Of a stretch of 64,000 nt of DNA, positions 1 through 8,100 are shown piece by piece. The DNA is taken from assembly GCF_013870525.1 (NCBI RefSeq), contig NZ_JACBXD010000012.1:1-64000 (forward strand). Direction: 5' to 3'. Origin of the DNA: Amycolatopsis pittospori. Lineage in GTDB: Bacteria; Actinomycetota; Actinomycetes; Mycobacteriales; Pseudonocardiaceae. Under the pieces are notes generated by a model. The model searched no databases and was not told the origin of the DNA. It worked only from the letters and a program-made list of their open reading frames with translations. Made by a program: the position numbers and the translations under genes. Positions within the stretch are counted from its first letter, which is position 1. Every line of letters begins with the position of its first letter.

Positions 1-1
1 C

Positions 2-949
2 GCCGGGATCATCGCCGGCGCCGTCCTGGACAACACGGTCCTCACGGTCGTCGCGCTGATCCTGTACGGCGCCGGAGCCGCGGCCAACCTTCAAGCCCGC
101 TACGCCGGGGCGGACCTCGCCACCCCGGCACGTCGCGCCCGCGCGGTGTCCACCGTCCTGGTCGCCACGACACTCGGCGGCGTGGCCGGAGCCAACCTCA
201 CCGCCCCGACCGGAGTCCTCGCCGCGGCACTGGGACTTCCGCCCCTGACCGGACTCTTCCTCGTCTCCGGAGCCGCCTACGCCCTGGCCGCCGTCGTCCT
301 CGTCGTCTGGCTGCGCCCCGACCCGTTCCTGCTCGCCCGCACCCTCCCGCCGGACGGGCAGGCGCGCCCCGTCGCAGCAGGGTCCGAGCACGGTCTCGGT
401 GTGCCGCAAGGGATCCTGGTCATGCTCCTGACTCAGATCGTGATGATCGCGATCATGACCATGACCCCGATCCACATGCTCGGGCACGGTCACGGCACCG
501 GTGCGGCCGGGCTGGTCATCGCGCTCCACGTCGGCGCGATGTTCCTGCCGTCGCCACTGTCCGGAATCCTCGTGGACCGCTACGGCCGCCGGGCGATCGC
601 CGTCGCGGCCGCCGTCACCCTGGCCGTGGCGGCCGTCCTCGCCGCTTCGGCACCGGAGGACTCGGTCGTACTCCTCGCGCTGGCGCTCATCCTGCTCGGA
701 CTGGGCTGGAACTTCGGCATGGTCAGCGGCACCGCGATCATCACCGACGCCGCACCCGTCGCCACCCGCGCGAAGACCCAGGGGACGGCCGACGTCGCCA
801 TCGCGATCGGCGGCGCGGTCGGCGGAATGTCGTCGGGCTTCATCGTGGTGGGCATCGGCTACCCAGCGCTCGCGCTGCTCGGCGGGCTCATCGCGCTCGC
901 GATCGTTCCCGCGGTCCTCCGGCGGGTCGCGCGAACGACGACGTCATGA
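2..949 (+). CDS. MFS transporter, C-terminal part (cut by window edge)
   Basis: The reading frame is open from base 2, so the start lies outside the window and only the C-terminal part (about 315 residues) is present. The protein is mostly hydrophobic helices rich in Ala, Gly, Val and Leu. A basic loop with DRYGRRAIAV after a membrane segment matches the conserved inter-helix loop of major facilitator transporters. The family exports or imports small molecules across the cytoplasmic membrane. The substrate cannot be read from the sequence. The 3' end overlaps the convergent methyltransferase gene by about 90 bases. There is no evidence linking it to the polyketide cluster 4 kb away, although drug efflux is a common role for such proteins. 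Confidence 0.85.
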   Translation, partial: AGIIAGAVLDNTVLTVVALILYGAGAAANLQARYAGADLATPARRARAVSTVLVATTLGGVAGANLTAPTGVLAAALGLPPLTGLFLVSGAAYALAAVVLVVWLRPDPFLLARTLPPDGQARPVAAGSEHGLGVPQGILVMLLTQIVMIAIMTMTPIHMLGHGHGTGAAGLVIALHVGAMFLPSPLSGILVDRYGRRAIAVAAAVTLAVAAVLAASAPEDSVVLLALALILLGLGWNFGMVSGTAIITDAAPVATRAKTQGTADVAIAIGGAVGGMSSGFIVVGIGYPALALLGGLIALAIVPAVLRRVARTTTS

Positions 950-1506
950 AGGGGACGACCGGACAGGGTCCGGTGCTGCTCCTCGGCGGTGACGACCTCC
1001 CAGGCCGCCCCGTCCAACCGCGCCGTGACGGCCGCCGCGGTCGCCGACGCCTCGTCCGGCGGCTGATGCCCGTGACCGTGACCATGGAGATGACCCACGA
1101 TCAGCAATGTTCCGCCCGGCGCCACCCAGCCGGCAAGGCGGTCGTAGAACTCCAGCTGCGGCATCGCCGGATGGGCGTAGTGGGTCGTGACCAGGTCGAA
1201 CCGGGCGTCCGGGGTCCAGCTGCCCAAATCCGCCTCGACCCACTCCACCTTCCCGGGTACCTCGATCGCCGCCGCCCGCTCGGCCGCACGCGACAGAACC
1301 GCGGACGAGATGTCGGCGGCGGTCACCCGCCACCCGCGTGAGGCGAGCCAGATCGCCTCGGCGCCCTCGCCGCATCCCGCGTCCAACGCGCTACCCGGCG
1401 CGAGCTCGCCGATCTCGCGGGCGAGGTACGGATTCGGCGGGCTGCCTCCAGCCTCGGTCCGCAGCCAATGCTCTTCCCAGTACTGCTTGTCGAAACCGTG
1501 CGTCAT
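859..1506 (-). CDS. Class I SAM-dependent methyltransferase
   Basis: A 215-residue protein with a Rossmann methyltransferase core. The SAM-binding motif I reads SALDAGCGEGAEAIWLA near residues 38-54, followed by an acidic residue after the second strand (VTAADIS) and a post-motif with VEADLG. The N-terminus (FDKQYWEEHW) is typical of small methyltransferases of the UbiE/TehB-like type. The start chosen is the ATG at 1506. A frame-open extension to 1680 would run through the hairpin at 1616-1672 and adds an unconvincing N-terminus. The last residues overlap the convergent transporter gene. The substrate is unknown. Confidence 0.85.
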   Translation of the reverse strand: MTHGFDKQYWEEHWLRTEAGGSPPNPYLAREIGELAPGSALDAGCGEGAEAIWLASRGWRVTAADISSAVLSRAAERAAAIEVPGKVEWVEADLGSWTPDARFDLVTTHYAHPAMPQLEFYDRLAGWVAPGGTLLIVGHLHGHGHGHQPPDEASATAAAVTARLDGAAWEVVTAEEQHRTLSGRPLHDVVVRATRRRTAGTIASAMSPPSSASAG

Positions 1507-1615
1507 CGGTCGTTCTCTCCGTTCGTCCCCCGCGATGGTGACGACGAAAAGGCAGGATGGCAAAGTATCTTGCCAAAACAGCACACGCTGGAGCGTGAGC
1601 AGTGGGCTAGTGGCA

Positions 1616-1672
1616 AGTCCGTGAAGGCCTCCTTGAGGGACCCAGGGTCCCTCAAGGAGGCCTTCACGGACT
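1616..1672. terminator. Perfect 28-bp palindrome, likely terminator
   Basis: Two perfectly complementary 28-base arms (1616-1643 and 1645-1672) flank a single A. It lies 35 bases downstream of the stop codon of the secreted protein gene (1707), where it would form a very stable RNA hairpin. The outer part of each arm (TCCGTGAAGGCCTCCTT) recurs in the palindrome at 31228-31280, so this is one member of a repeat family, not a unique terminator. No T-run follows, as is usual in high-GC actinobacteria. Confidence 0.75.
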
Positions 1673-1706
1673 CGGAACAAGCGCCGGAAGCCAGGGCGTC
1701 GGGCCG

Positions 1707-4670
1707 CTAGATCCGCTCGACCCAGACGTTGCGGAACCTCGGGTTGGCCCCGGGATCACCGTGGTCCTGCAACCGGATCTGCCCCGGTGACGGGTCCTCC
1801 GCTCGGCCGTTCCCGGTCTTGCCGTCGATCGCCACGTCGTCGTGCACCAGCTTCCCGTTCCACCACAGGCTCACGCGCGCGTTCGCGATCTTGGTGCCGT
1901 TGCCGTCGAACCGCGCCGCCCGGAACACGATGTCGTAGGTCTGCCACTGGCCGGAAGCGCGCGCCGCGTTCACGTCCGGGGCCTTCTTCGTGTAGATCGC
2001 GCCGGCGTCGTCCGTCTTCGGCGCGGTGACGCCGAAGGACTCCAGGACCTGGATCTCGTAGCGCTCCTGGAGATAGACCCCGCTGTTCCCGCGAGTCTGT
2101 CCGGTCTGCTCCGGCGGATATCGCGGCTGGTACCACTCAGCGTGCAGCCGGAAATCGCCGAACTTCTCCTTCGTGCGGATGTCCCCGCCCAGCGACTCCA
2201 TCGAACCGCCGGCCACCGGCCAGGTCGCCGGACCGCCGTTGGCCGACTCCCAAGCGTCGAGGTTCTTCCCGTCGAACAGGACCGTGCGCCGGGACGGGGT
2301 GACGGTGAGCTTGTCGAGGTTCACATGCCCGGTGTCCGCGGCCTCGTAGACGAACGCGATCGTGTTCGCGCCGGGGCGCAGCATCGCGGTCTCGACCTGG
2401 TTCGCCCACTGGTTCCAAGCACCGGTGGCGGCGAGCCAGATCTGCTTCTGCTTCGTCCCGTTGACGTACAGGCTCATCGACTTCGACACGGGTTCCGGAC
2501 TGGGATTCGGCCCGTTCGCGTACCGCAGGGCGATGTCGTGCCTGCCTCCCTTCGCGACGTCGATCGCGAAGGTGGTGCTGGAGCCAGGCTCCCAGTTGCG
2601 GTCGACGAACCCGGAACCCGAGAAACCAGTGTGGTCGGTGTTGAACCCGGTCCCGCCCGCCAGTTTGGCGGATTCCGCCTCGTACTCCGGCGGCCGCACC
2701 GAACCGTTCGGCAGCGTGTTCATCGTGTACCACGCCTCCGTGCTCCACAGCTCCGCGCCGGACGCCGCGGCGAACGGGCGAGGGGAGTGCAGGTGCACCA
2801 CGCGGCCCGGCTTCAGGCCGTCCACCTTCAGCGTCACCTTCTTGCGGTCCGGGGACAACGCCGCCGAAGACACCTTCAAGGTCTCCTCGTCCACCTTCGG
2901 GCCCCCGTACTGCGGCGTCGCCACATACCGCCACTGCGCGGCCTTATACTTCGACGCCAGATTCCGCGCCGTCTCGTCGGACAGCGGCTGGGTGTACTCG
3001 ACCTCGAATCCACCGTCGATCGCCCGCATCGCGAACATGTCGAACGCGTCCTTGCCGGTGGCGGACAGCTTCTGCAGGCCGTACTTGAGCTTGCCCTCCT
3101 GGCCCCAGTTGCCCTGCCAGCCGATGCCGCCGGTGTAGATCGAACCGTCCGGGCCCAAGCTGATCCGGCTCACACCGGACTCCAGGCCCTGCGTCATCCT
3201 GAACACCGCGCCCTGGTATTCGCCGCCGACCTTCTCCAGGTACGCGCGCTGCAGCCCGCCGTAGGTCACGTCGCCGAAGACCATCTGCCCGGCGAACACA
3301 CCGTTCGGCAGGATCAGGGGATTGCTCGGCGAGTTCGAGATCTCGCCGTGCGGCAGCCACAGCACGGGTTCGGTCACCGGCCGGTCGTCATACGGGCCGT
3401 CGGGATTGGTGTGGTGGTTGAAGAACCGGCCCTGCTTGATACGCACCAGCTTCGACGTCGGCACGTAGGCGCCCTGGTTGTCGGTGACGAACACGTCGCC
3501 GTCCGGACCCCAGCCGAGGCCGTTCGGCGTCCGCAGCCCACCGGCCATATAGGACACCGTGCCGGTCGCCTTGTGGATCTTGAGGGTCGAGCCCCGGTTG
3601 GCCACGGGCTGCGGATCGGCGGTCGCGCCGCCGGGGATCATCGCGATACCCGTGGTGACGTAGAAATACCCGTCCCGGTAAAGCAGTCCGAACGCGAACT
3701 CGTGGTAGTTGCCGCCGAACGGCCAGGTCGCGATCCGGCGATGCTCGTCCGCGACCTCGTCACCGGTCTTGTCGACGAGCGCGGTCAGCTGATGCTTCTC
3801 CGAGACGTAGATGGTGCCGTCGACGTACTTGAGACCCATCGGTTCCTGGAGACCACTGGCGATCTTCTTGGTGGTCACCCGGGACGGATCGGTCGCGCCC
3901 GTGACGCCGTCGATCAGATACACCTCGCCGAGCACGGTCTCCCGGCCGCCGCCCCACGTCGAGACGGCGAGCCTGCCGTCGGGCAACCAGTCCATCCCGG
4001 TCACCTGCGGCTCGAAACCCTTGGGGCGCAAGTCGGTCAGCGTGTAGTTCGGGTGCACACCGGTCAACGGCAGGCCGTCGCCGGGGGACTCGTCGACGCC
4101 CTCGCACAGCTTGCGGCCGGGGGAGGTGACCCGGGTGACGTCGGCGTCCGTGCTCAACGCGGAGGTCGGCACGAGGACGAATTCGCTCGCACCCGGCGGT
4201 TTCCACTCGAGTTTGAGCCGCTGGTCGAAGTCCGCGTCGAAATGGTCGATGCGCAGCGTGTGATCGCCCGCGCCCAACTGGATCGAGCCGTCCTTCGGTG
4301 TCGCCCCGTGCTTGCCGCCATGGTCGATGACCTGAGTACCGCCGACGAGCAGCCTCGCGCCGTCGTCGCTGGTGAGCCGGAAGTCGTACGTGCCGGCGGC
4401 ACCGATCTTGAGATAGCCGGTGACCTCGGTGACGAACCGGTCGGCGAACCCGAAATGCTCACTGGTGGACCAGTCGATCGCCGGCATGAGCTTGTCGACG
4501 TTGGGAGTCTGGCTGGGCTTGAGCGTGCAGTACCTGTCCAAGGGGACCTGCACGTCGAACACGCGCATCGTGACCCCCGGTTCCTGCGGGGGAATGTCGG
4601 GCCGCGCGAAGGCCGGGGCGGGGAACCCGACGGCCAGGACAAGGGTGAGCAGGGCGACGGGCAGCCGCAT
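1707..4670 (-). CDS. Secreted PA14 / beta-propeller / CBM / 3-keto-disaccharide hydrolase-like protein
   Basis: A 987-residue exported protein. The N-terminus is a Sec signal peptide (MRLPVALLTLVLAVGFPAPA, then FARPD). Domains in order are: a PA14-like carbohydrate-binding domain about 57-172 (GTYDFRLTSDDGARLLVGG); a glucose/sorbosone dehydrogenase-like propeller about 210-560 (GPDGDVFVTDNQGAY, LGPDGSIYTGG); a CBM6/35-like module about 655-790 (YEAESAKLAGG); and a C-terminal 3-keto-disaccharide hydrolase (DUF1080) fold about 790-985 (VLFDGKNLDAW). Such proteins act on extracellular glycans, but the exact substrate is not evident. The start at 4670 is preferred over 4694 because GAGGAGG lies six bases upstream and the signal peptide then begins cleanly. 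A promoter is visible at 4732-4761. Confidence 0.85.
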   Translation of the reverse strand: MRLPVALLTLVLAVGFPAPAFARPDIPPQEPGVTMRVFDVQVPLDRYCTLKPSQTPNVDKLMPAIDWSTSEHFGFADRFVTEVTGYLKIGAAGTYDFRLTSDDGARLLVGGTQVIDHGGKHGATPKDGSIQLGAGDHTLRIDHFDADFDQRLKLEWKPPGASEFVLVPTSALSTDADVTRVTSPGRKLCEGVDESPGDGLPLTGVHPNYTLTDLRPKGFEPQVTGMDWLPDGRLAVSTWGGGRETVLGEVYLIDGVTGATDPSRVTTKKIASGLQEPMGLKYVDGTIYVSEKHQLTALVDKTGDEVADEHRRIATWPFGGNYHEFAFGLLYRDGYFYVTTGIAMIPGGATADPQPVANRGSTLKIHKATGTVSYMAGGLRTPNGLGWGPDGDVFVTDNQGAYVPTSKLVRIKQGRFFNHHTNPDGPYDDRPVTEPVLWLPHGEISNSPSNPLILPNGVFAGQMVFGDVTYGGLQRAYLEKVGGEYQGAVFRMTQGLESGVSRISLGPDGSIYTGGIGWQGNWGQEGKLKYGLQKLSATGKDAFDMFAMRAIDGGFEVEYTQPLSDETARNLASKYKAAQWRYVATPQYGGPKVDEETLKVSSAALSPDRKKVTLKVDGLKPGRVVHLHSPRPFAAASGAELWSTEAWYTMNTLPNGSVRPPEYEAESAKLAGGTGFNTDHTGFSGSGFVDRNWEPGSSTTFAIDVAKGGRHDIALRYANGPNPSPEPVSKSMSLYVNGTKQKQIWLAATGAWNQWANQVETAMLRPGANTIAFVYEAADTGHVNLDKLTVTPSRRTVLFDGKNLDAWESANGGPATWPVAGGSMESLGGDIRTKEKFGDFRLHAEWYQPRYPPEQTGQTRGNSGVYLQERYEIQVLESFGVTAPKTDDAGAIYTKKAPDVNAARASGQWQTYDIVFRAARFDGNGTKIANARVSLWWNGKLVHDDVAIDGKTGNGRAEDPSPGQIRLQDHGDPGANPRFRNVWVERI

Positions 4671-4731
4671 GGGCTTCCTCCTCGGCAGGGACACGGTTCC
4701 ACGCTCCGCTGCGCGACCACCGCGTCACATC

Positions 4732-4761
4732 AAGCTACCGAGACCTTTTGCACGAGGTCAA
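4732..4761 (-). promoter_or_regulatory. Sigma70-like promoter for the secreted protein gene
   Basis: On the minus strand TTGACC (4756-4761) and TAGCTT (4732-4737) are separated by 18 bases. The predicted transcript would start near 4725, giving a leader of about 55 bases before the ATG at 4670. The -10 hexamer is identical to that of the lanthipeptide operon promoter at 47864-47893. Two copies of CGAAAGT lie just upstream and could be a regulator site. This is a visual match only. Confidence 0.5.
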
Positions 4762-5182
4762 CGAAAGTTGGTTGGAATTTTGCGAAAGTGTTCGGTTTTG
4801 GTCGATTGAGGGAGTGCTCGCACGAGCCTCCTTCTTTTCACTCCGGATCCGACCAGGCAAAACGCTCTCAGATCGCCGCTGAGCGACGATCTCGATCCTC
4901 CCGGTCTCTCCGGACCCCGGCGATCACCCCTCAAGGTGCCCATTTTCGGCATGCTCAGTCATAAGGGGCATTATCACGGTGCCTCGCTCTGACTTAAGTT
5001 ACGCGTTGGCAAGACGCGAAACAGGTATCGCGTATCGCGTTTGGCGTCGAAAATGGGATAATTCGCGAAGATGGAGGAGCAAACCGGGAAGTTGCAGCGC
5101 AAGAGAACACCCGGTGGGGTTGGCGAGATCGCCTATCCGCACACCGGGGAGGGCTGGTTGCAGCGGCCGCCCGAACCCGGCG
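4762..5182. other. Non-coding gap between PKS end and secreted protein gene
   Basis: About 420 bases with no convincing gene on either strand. Short frames here lack codon bias and a ribosome site, and the long plus-strand frames that cross the region are antisense shadows of the neighbouring genes. It is somewhat more AT-rich than its surroundings. The only structures noticed are the CGAAAGT repeats next to the promoter at 4732-4761 and the nested hairpin at 5110-5148. Confidence 0.5.
5110..5148 (-). terminator. Nested hairpin downstream of the PKS operon
   Basis: CCCGGTG (5110-5116) pairs with CACCGGG (5142-5148), and inside it GGCGA pairs with TCGCC around a GA loop (5122-5133). It starts about 35 bases past the thioesterase stop codon at 5183. 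It could end the leftward polyketide operon, but it is much weaker than the long palindromes elsewhere in the window. Confidence 0.35.
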
Positions 5183-8100
5183 TCAGCCGAAGGTGCCGCG
5201 CATCCAGTCGCTCATCAGCGACGCCGTATGCGGGGCGTGCTCCTCCATCATGGTGAAGTGGTTGCCCCGGGTGACGGCGGCGGTGTGCTCGAAGGGCCAC
5301 ACCGGTTCCCAGTCAGGAGGCCAGTCCTGCACCGGGTCGCCCGCGCGCACGAACAGCACCGGGATCGGCAGGTAGGCCGGTGTCCAGTCGAAGGTCCCGT
5401 AGTGCAGCATCGCGGTGATCCAGCCGTCGTCGGCGGGCACCGCATGGTTCGGGTCGGCCAGCCGGAGCTGCATTTCGTCACCGAGACCCGGCAGCAGACG
5501 GACCAGCCGCTCGTACTCGCTGGGGAAATAACTGTCCAGCACCACCACCCCGGCCGGCGGTGTGCCCTGTTCGTGCAGGTGCTGTGCGAGCAGGTGGGCG
5601 ACGAGCCCACCGGAGGACAAACCGGTCAGGACGAAAGGCCGGTCTCCCAGCTCGGCACGCAGGCTGGCGGCGTGTGCCGCCAGCACCAGATCCCGGGTCC
5701 TGGGCAGTGCCTCGTCGCCGCGGTATCCCGGGTGCCGGAGCGACCAGACCTCCCGTTCGCCTTGGAAGGCCCTGGCCAGCCGCGAATACTGCACCGGATC
5801 GGCCTGGCCGGTGACGGAGGGGACGCACACCAGCACCGGTTGCCCGGAGCCACTGGCCAGCCGGACCGGCCGAGGCGGGTGCGGCAACTGCTCCAACGAG
5901 CCGAAAAAGGTGCGTGTCCTCTCCCAGCCCGAGGCCCTGGTGCGCACGAGCCGCTGCCGGAAGTCTTCCCGGTCCTTCTCCAGGACCACATCGTCCTCGT
6001 CCTTGTCCAGCAGCTCCGCCAGGAACCTGGCCAGCGCCGCCGGGGTCGGGTGGTCGAAGGTGACGGTCGCCCGCAGCCGACGTCCCAGCGCCTCGGCCAG
6101 GTGGTTGCGGATGCGGACCGCGGCCAGCGAGTCCACCCCCATCTCCAGAAACCCGGCGTGCCGGTCGAGTTCCGCGGTATCGGCGTGACCGAGGGCCAGC
6201 GCGACCTTGGCCAGCACCAGGTCGAGGAGCGCCTGCTCCCGGTCCGGTCCGCTGAGCAGGTCGAGCAGCGGACGCGGCCGGTCCGGGGTGTCCGGCCGGT
6301 CCTTGAGTTCCCGTAGCAGGGGCCGGTCCTCGGCGTCGTCCAGCGTGAGGCGGGCGGGCACCAGCACCGGGTCGGTGAGGGACACCGCGGCGTCGAACAG
6401 CGCGAGCGCCTCCTTGGTGGAGAGCATGTCGGCCGACGCACCGAGGTGGCTGGTCAGTTCGCTGCGCTCGGCCCACAGGCCCCACGCGAGCGAGATCGCC
6501 GGCAGGCCCCGGCTTCGGCGGTGGTGCGCCAGCCCGTCGAGTACGGCGTTGGCCGCGGCGTAGTTCGACTGGCCCGCGCTGCCCGCGGTAGCGGCGGCGG
6601 AGGAGAACAGCACGAACGCCTTGAGTGGCAGCTCTTTCGTCAGCTCGTGCAGGGCGATGGCCGCCTCCGCTTTCGGCCGCATGACGGCGTCCAGTCGGTC
6701 CCCGGTCATGGTCAGCACCACGCCGTCGTCCAGTGCCCCGGCCGCGTGCACCACGATCGTCGGCCGGTGGTCGGCGACCACGCGGGCCAGTCGCGCCCGG
6801 TCGGTCACGTCGCAGGCGACCGCGGTCGCGGTGGCACCGAGCTCGGCGAGTTCGGCCACCAGTTCCGGTGCGCGCCCACCACGGCTGAGCAGGACGAGCC
6901 GCCGCACCCCGTGCGCGGTGACCAGATGCCGGGCGAGCAGCCCGCCGAGGGTGCCGGTGCCGCCGGTGATCAGCACCACGTCCTCGGCACCGGCGAACCG
7001 TGCCGGGGCGGGTGGGACGACCCGCACCAGCCTGCGCGCCAGCACCCGGCCGCCGCGCAGGGCGAGCTCGGGCTCATCGGTGGCCAACGCGGCCGAGACC
7101 GTCAACGGGGTGATCTCGTCGGCGTCCAGCAGCACGAACCGGCCGGGCTCCTCGGTCTGGGCGGAGCGCACCAGACCGGTGACGCCCGCGGCCGCCAGGT
7201 CGCTGACGTCGTCGCCGGCCCCGGCCGCAACGGCGCCCGAGGTGAGGAACACCAGCCTGGACGCGGCGAACTCCGGACGCATCGCCCACCATTGAGCCAG
7301 CGTCAGCGCGCGATGCGCCGACTCCCGAATCGAACCACCGGTACCGGCGATGAGCACCGCTCCCGGCACGGGCAGGCCGCCGTGGACCGCGCTTTCGAGC
7401 GCGTCCAGGTCAGGGAAGTCCGGGAACTGTCCGGTCTCGGATCCGACGGTGACGACGTGGTCCGACGCCGTGCTGACCGCGGCGCTCACCTCGACCCACT
7501 TGCTCCGGAACAGTGCGTCCCGTGGGGCGTCACGGTGTGAGGTGGCCGGGCGCAGCACCAGCGAATCCACCGACAGCACCGGTGCGCCCGCTCCATCGGT
7601 CACGCTCAACCGGACCGAGTCGTCCGCCGAACCCTGGAGCCGTACGCGCAGAATCGCCGGCTCGGTGGCGTGCGCGCTCACCCCGGCCCAGACGAACGGC
7701 AACACCGGTCCGTCCGTCGCCGGTGCCGAACCGGCGAACCCGAGGGCGTGCAGGGCGGAGTCCAGCGTCGCCGGGTGGATCACGACCCCTCGCTCGTCCA
7801 CCGGGCAGTCCACTTCGGCGAAGACTTCCTTGTCACGCCGCCAAACCGCGCGCAACCCTTGGAACGTGGGGCCGTAGCGCAGCCCTCGCTCGACCATGGC
7901 AGGGTAAACACCTTGGTGCGCAACCGGTTCCGCGCCCGCGGGTGGCCACTGGCCGATCGCGGCCGGTTCGATCCGTTCAGGGCTCAGCGTCCCGCCGCCG
8001 TGGTGCACCCAACCGCCACCGTCCACTTTGGCGTGCAGCCCCAGGCCGCGCCGTCCGGTGCCGTCGGGCGCGCCTACCCGCAGCTGGACGGTGACCGTCG

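Noticed and set aside
1..1506. Transporter and methyltransferase as parts of the polyketide cluster
   Set aside because: They are separated from the PKS by an unrelated secreted glycan-acting protein and have no operon link, so membership cannot be supported.
1842..4964. 1040-codon open frame on the plus strand
   Set aside because: It is antisense to the secreted multi-domain gene, which has a signal peptide, ribosome site and recognisable domains. The plus frame is His/Arg-rich with no motifs, a typical high-GC shadow.
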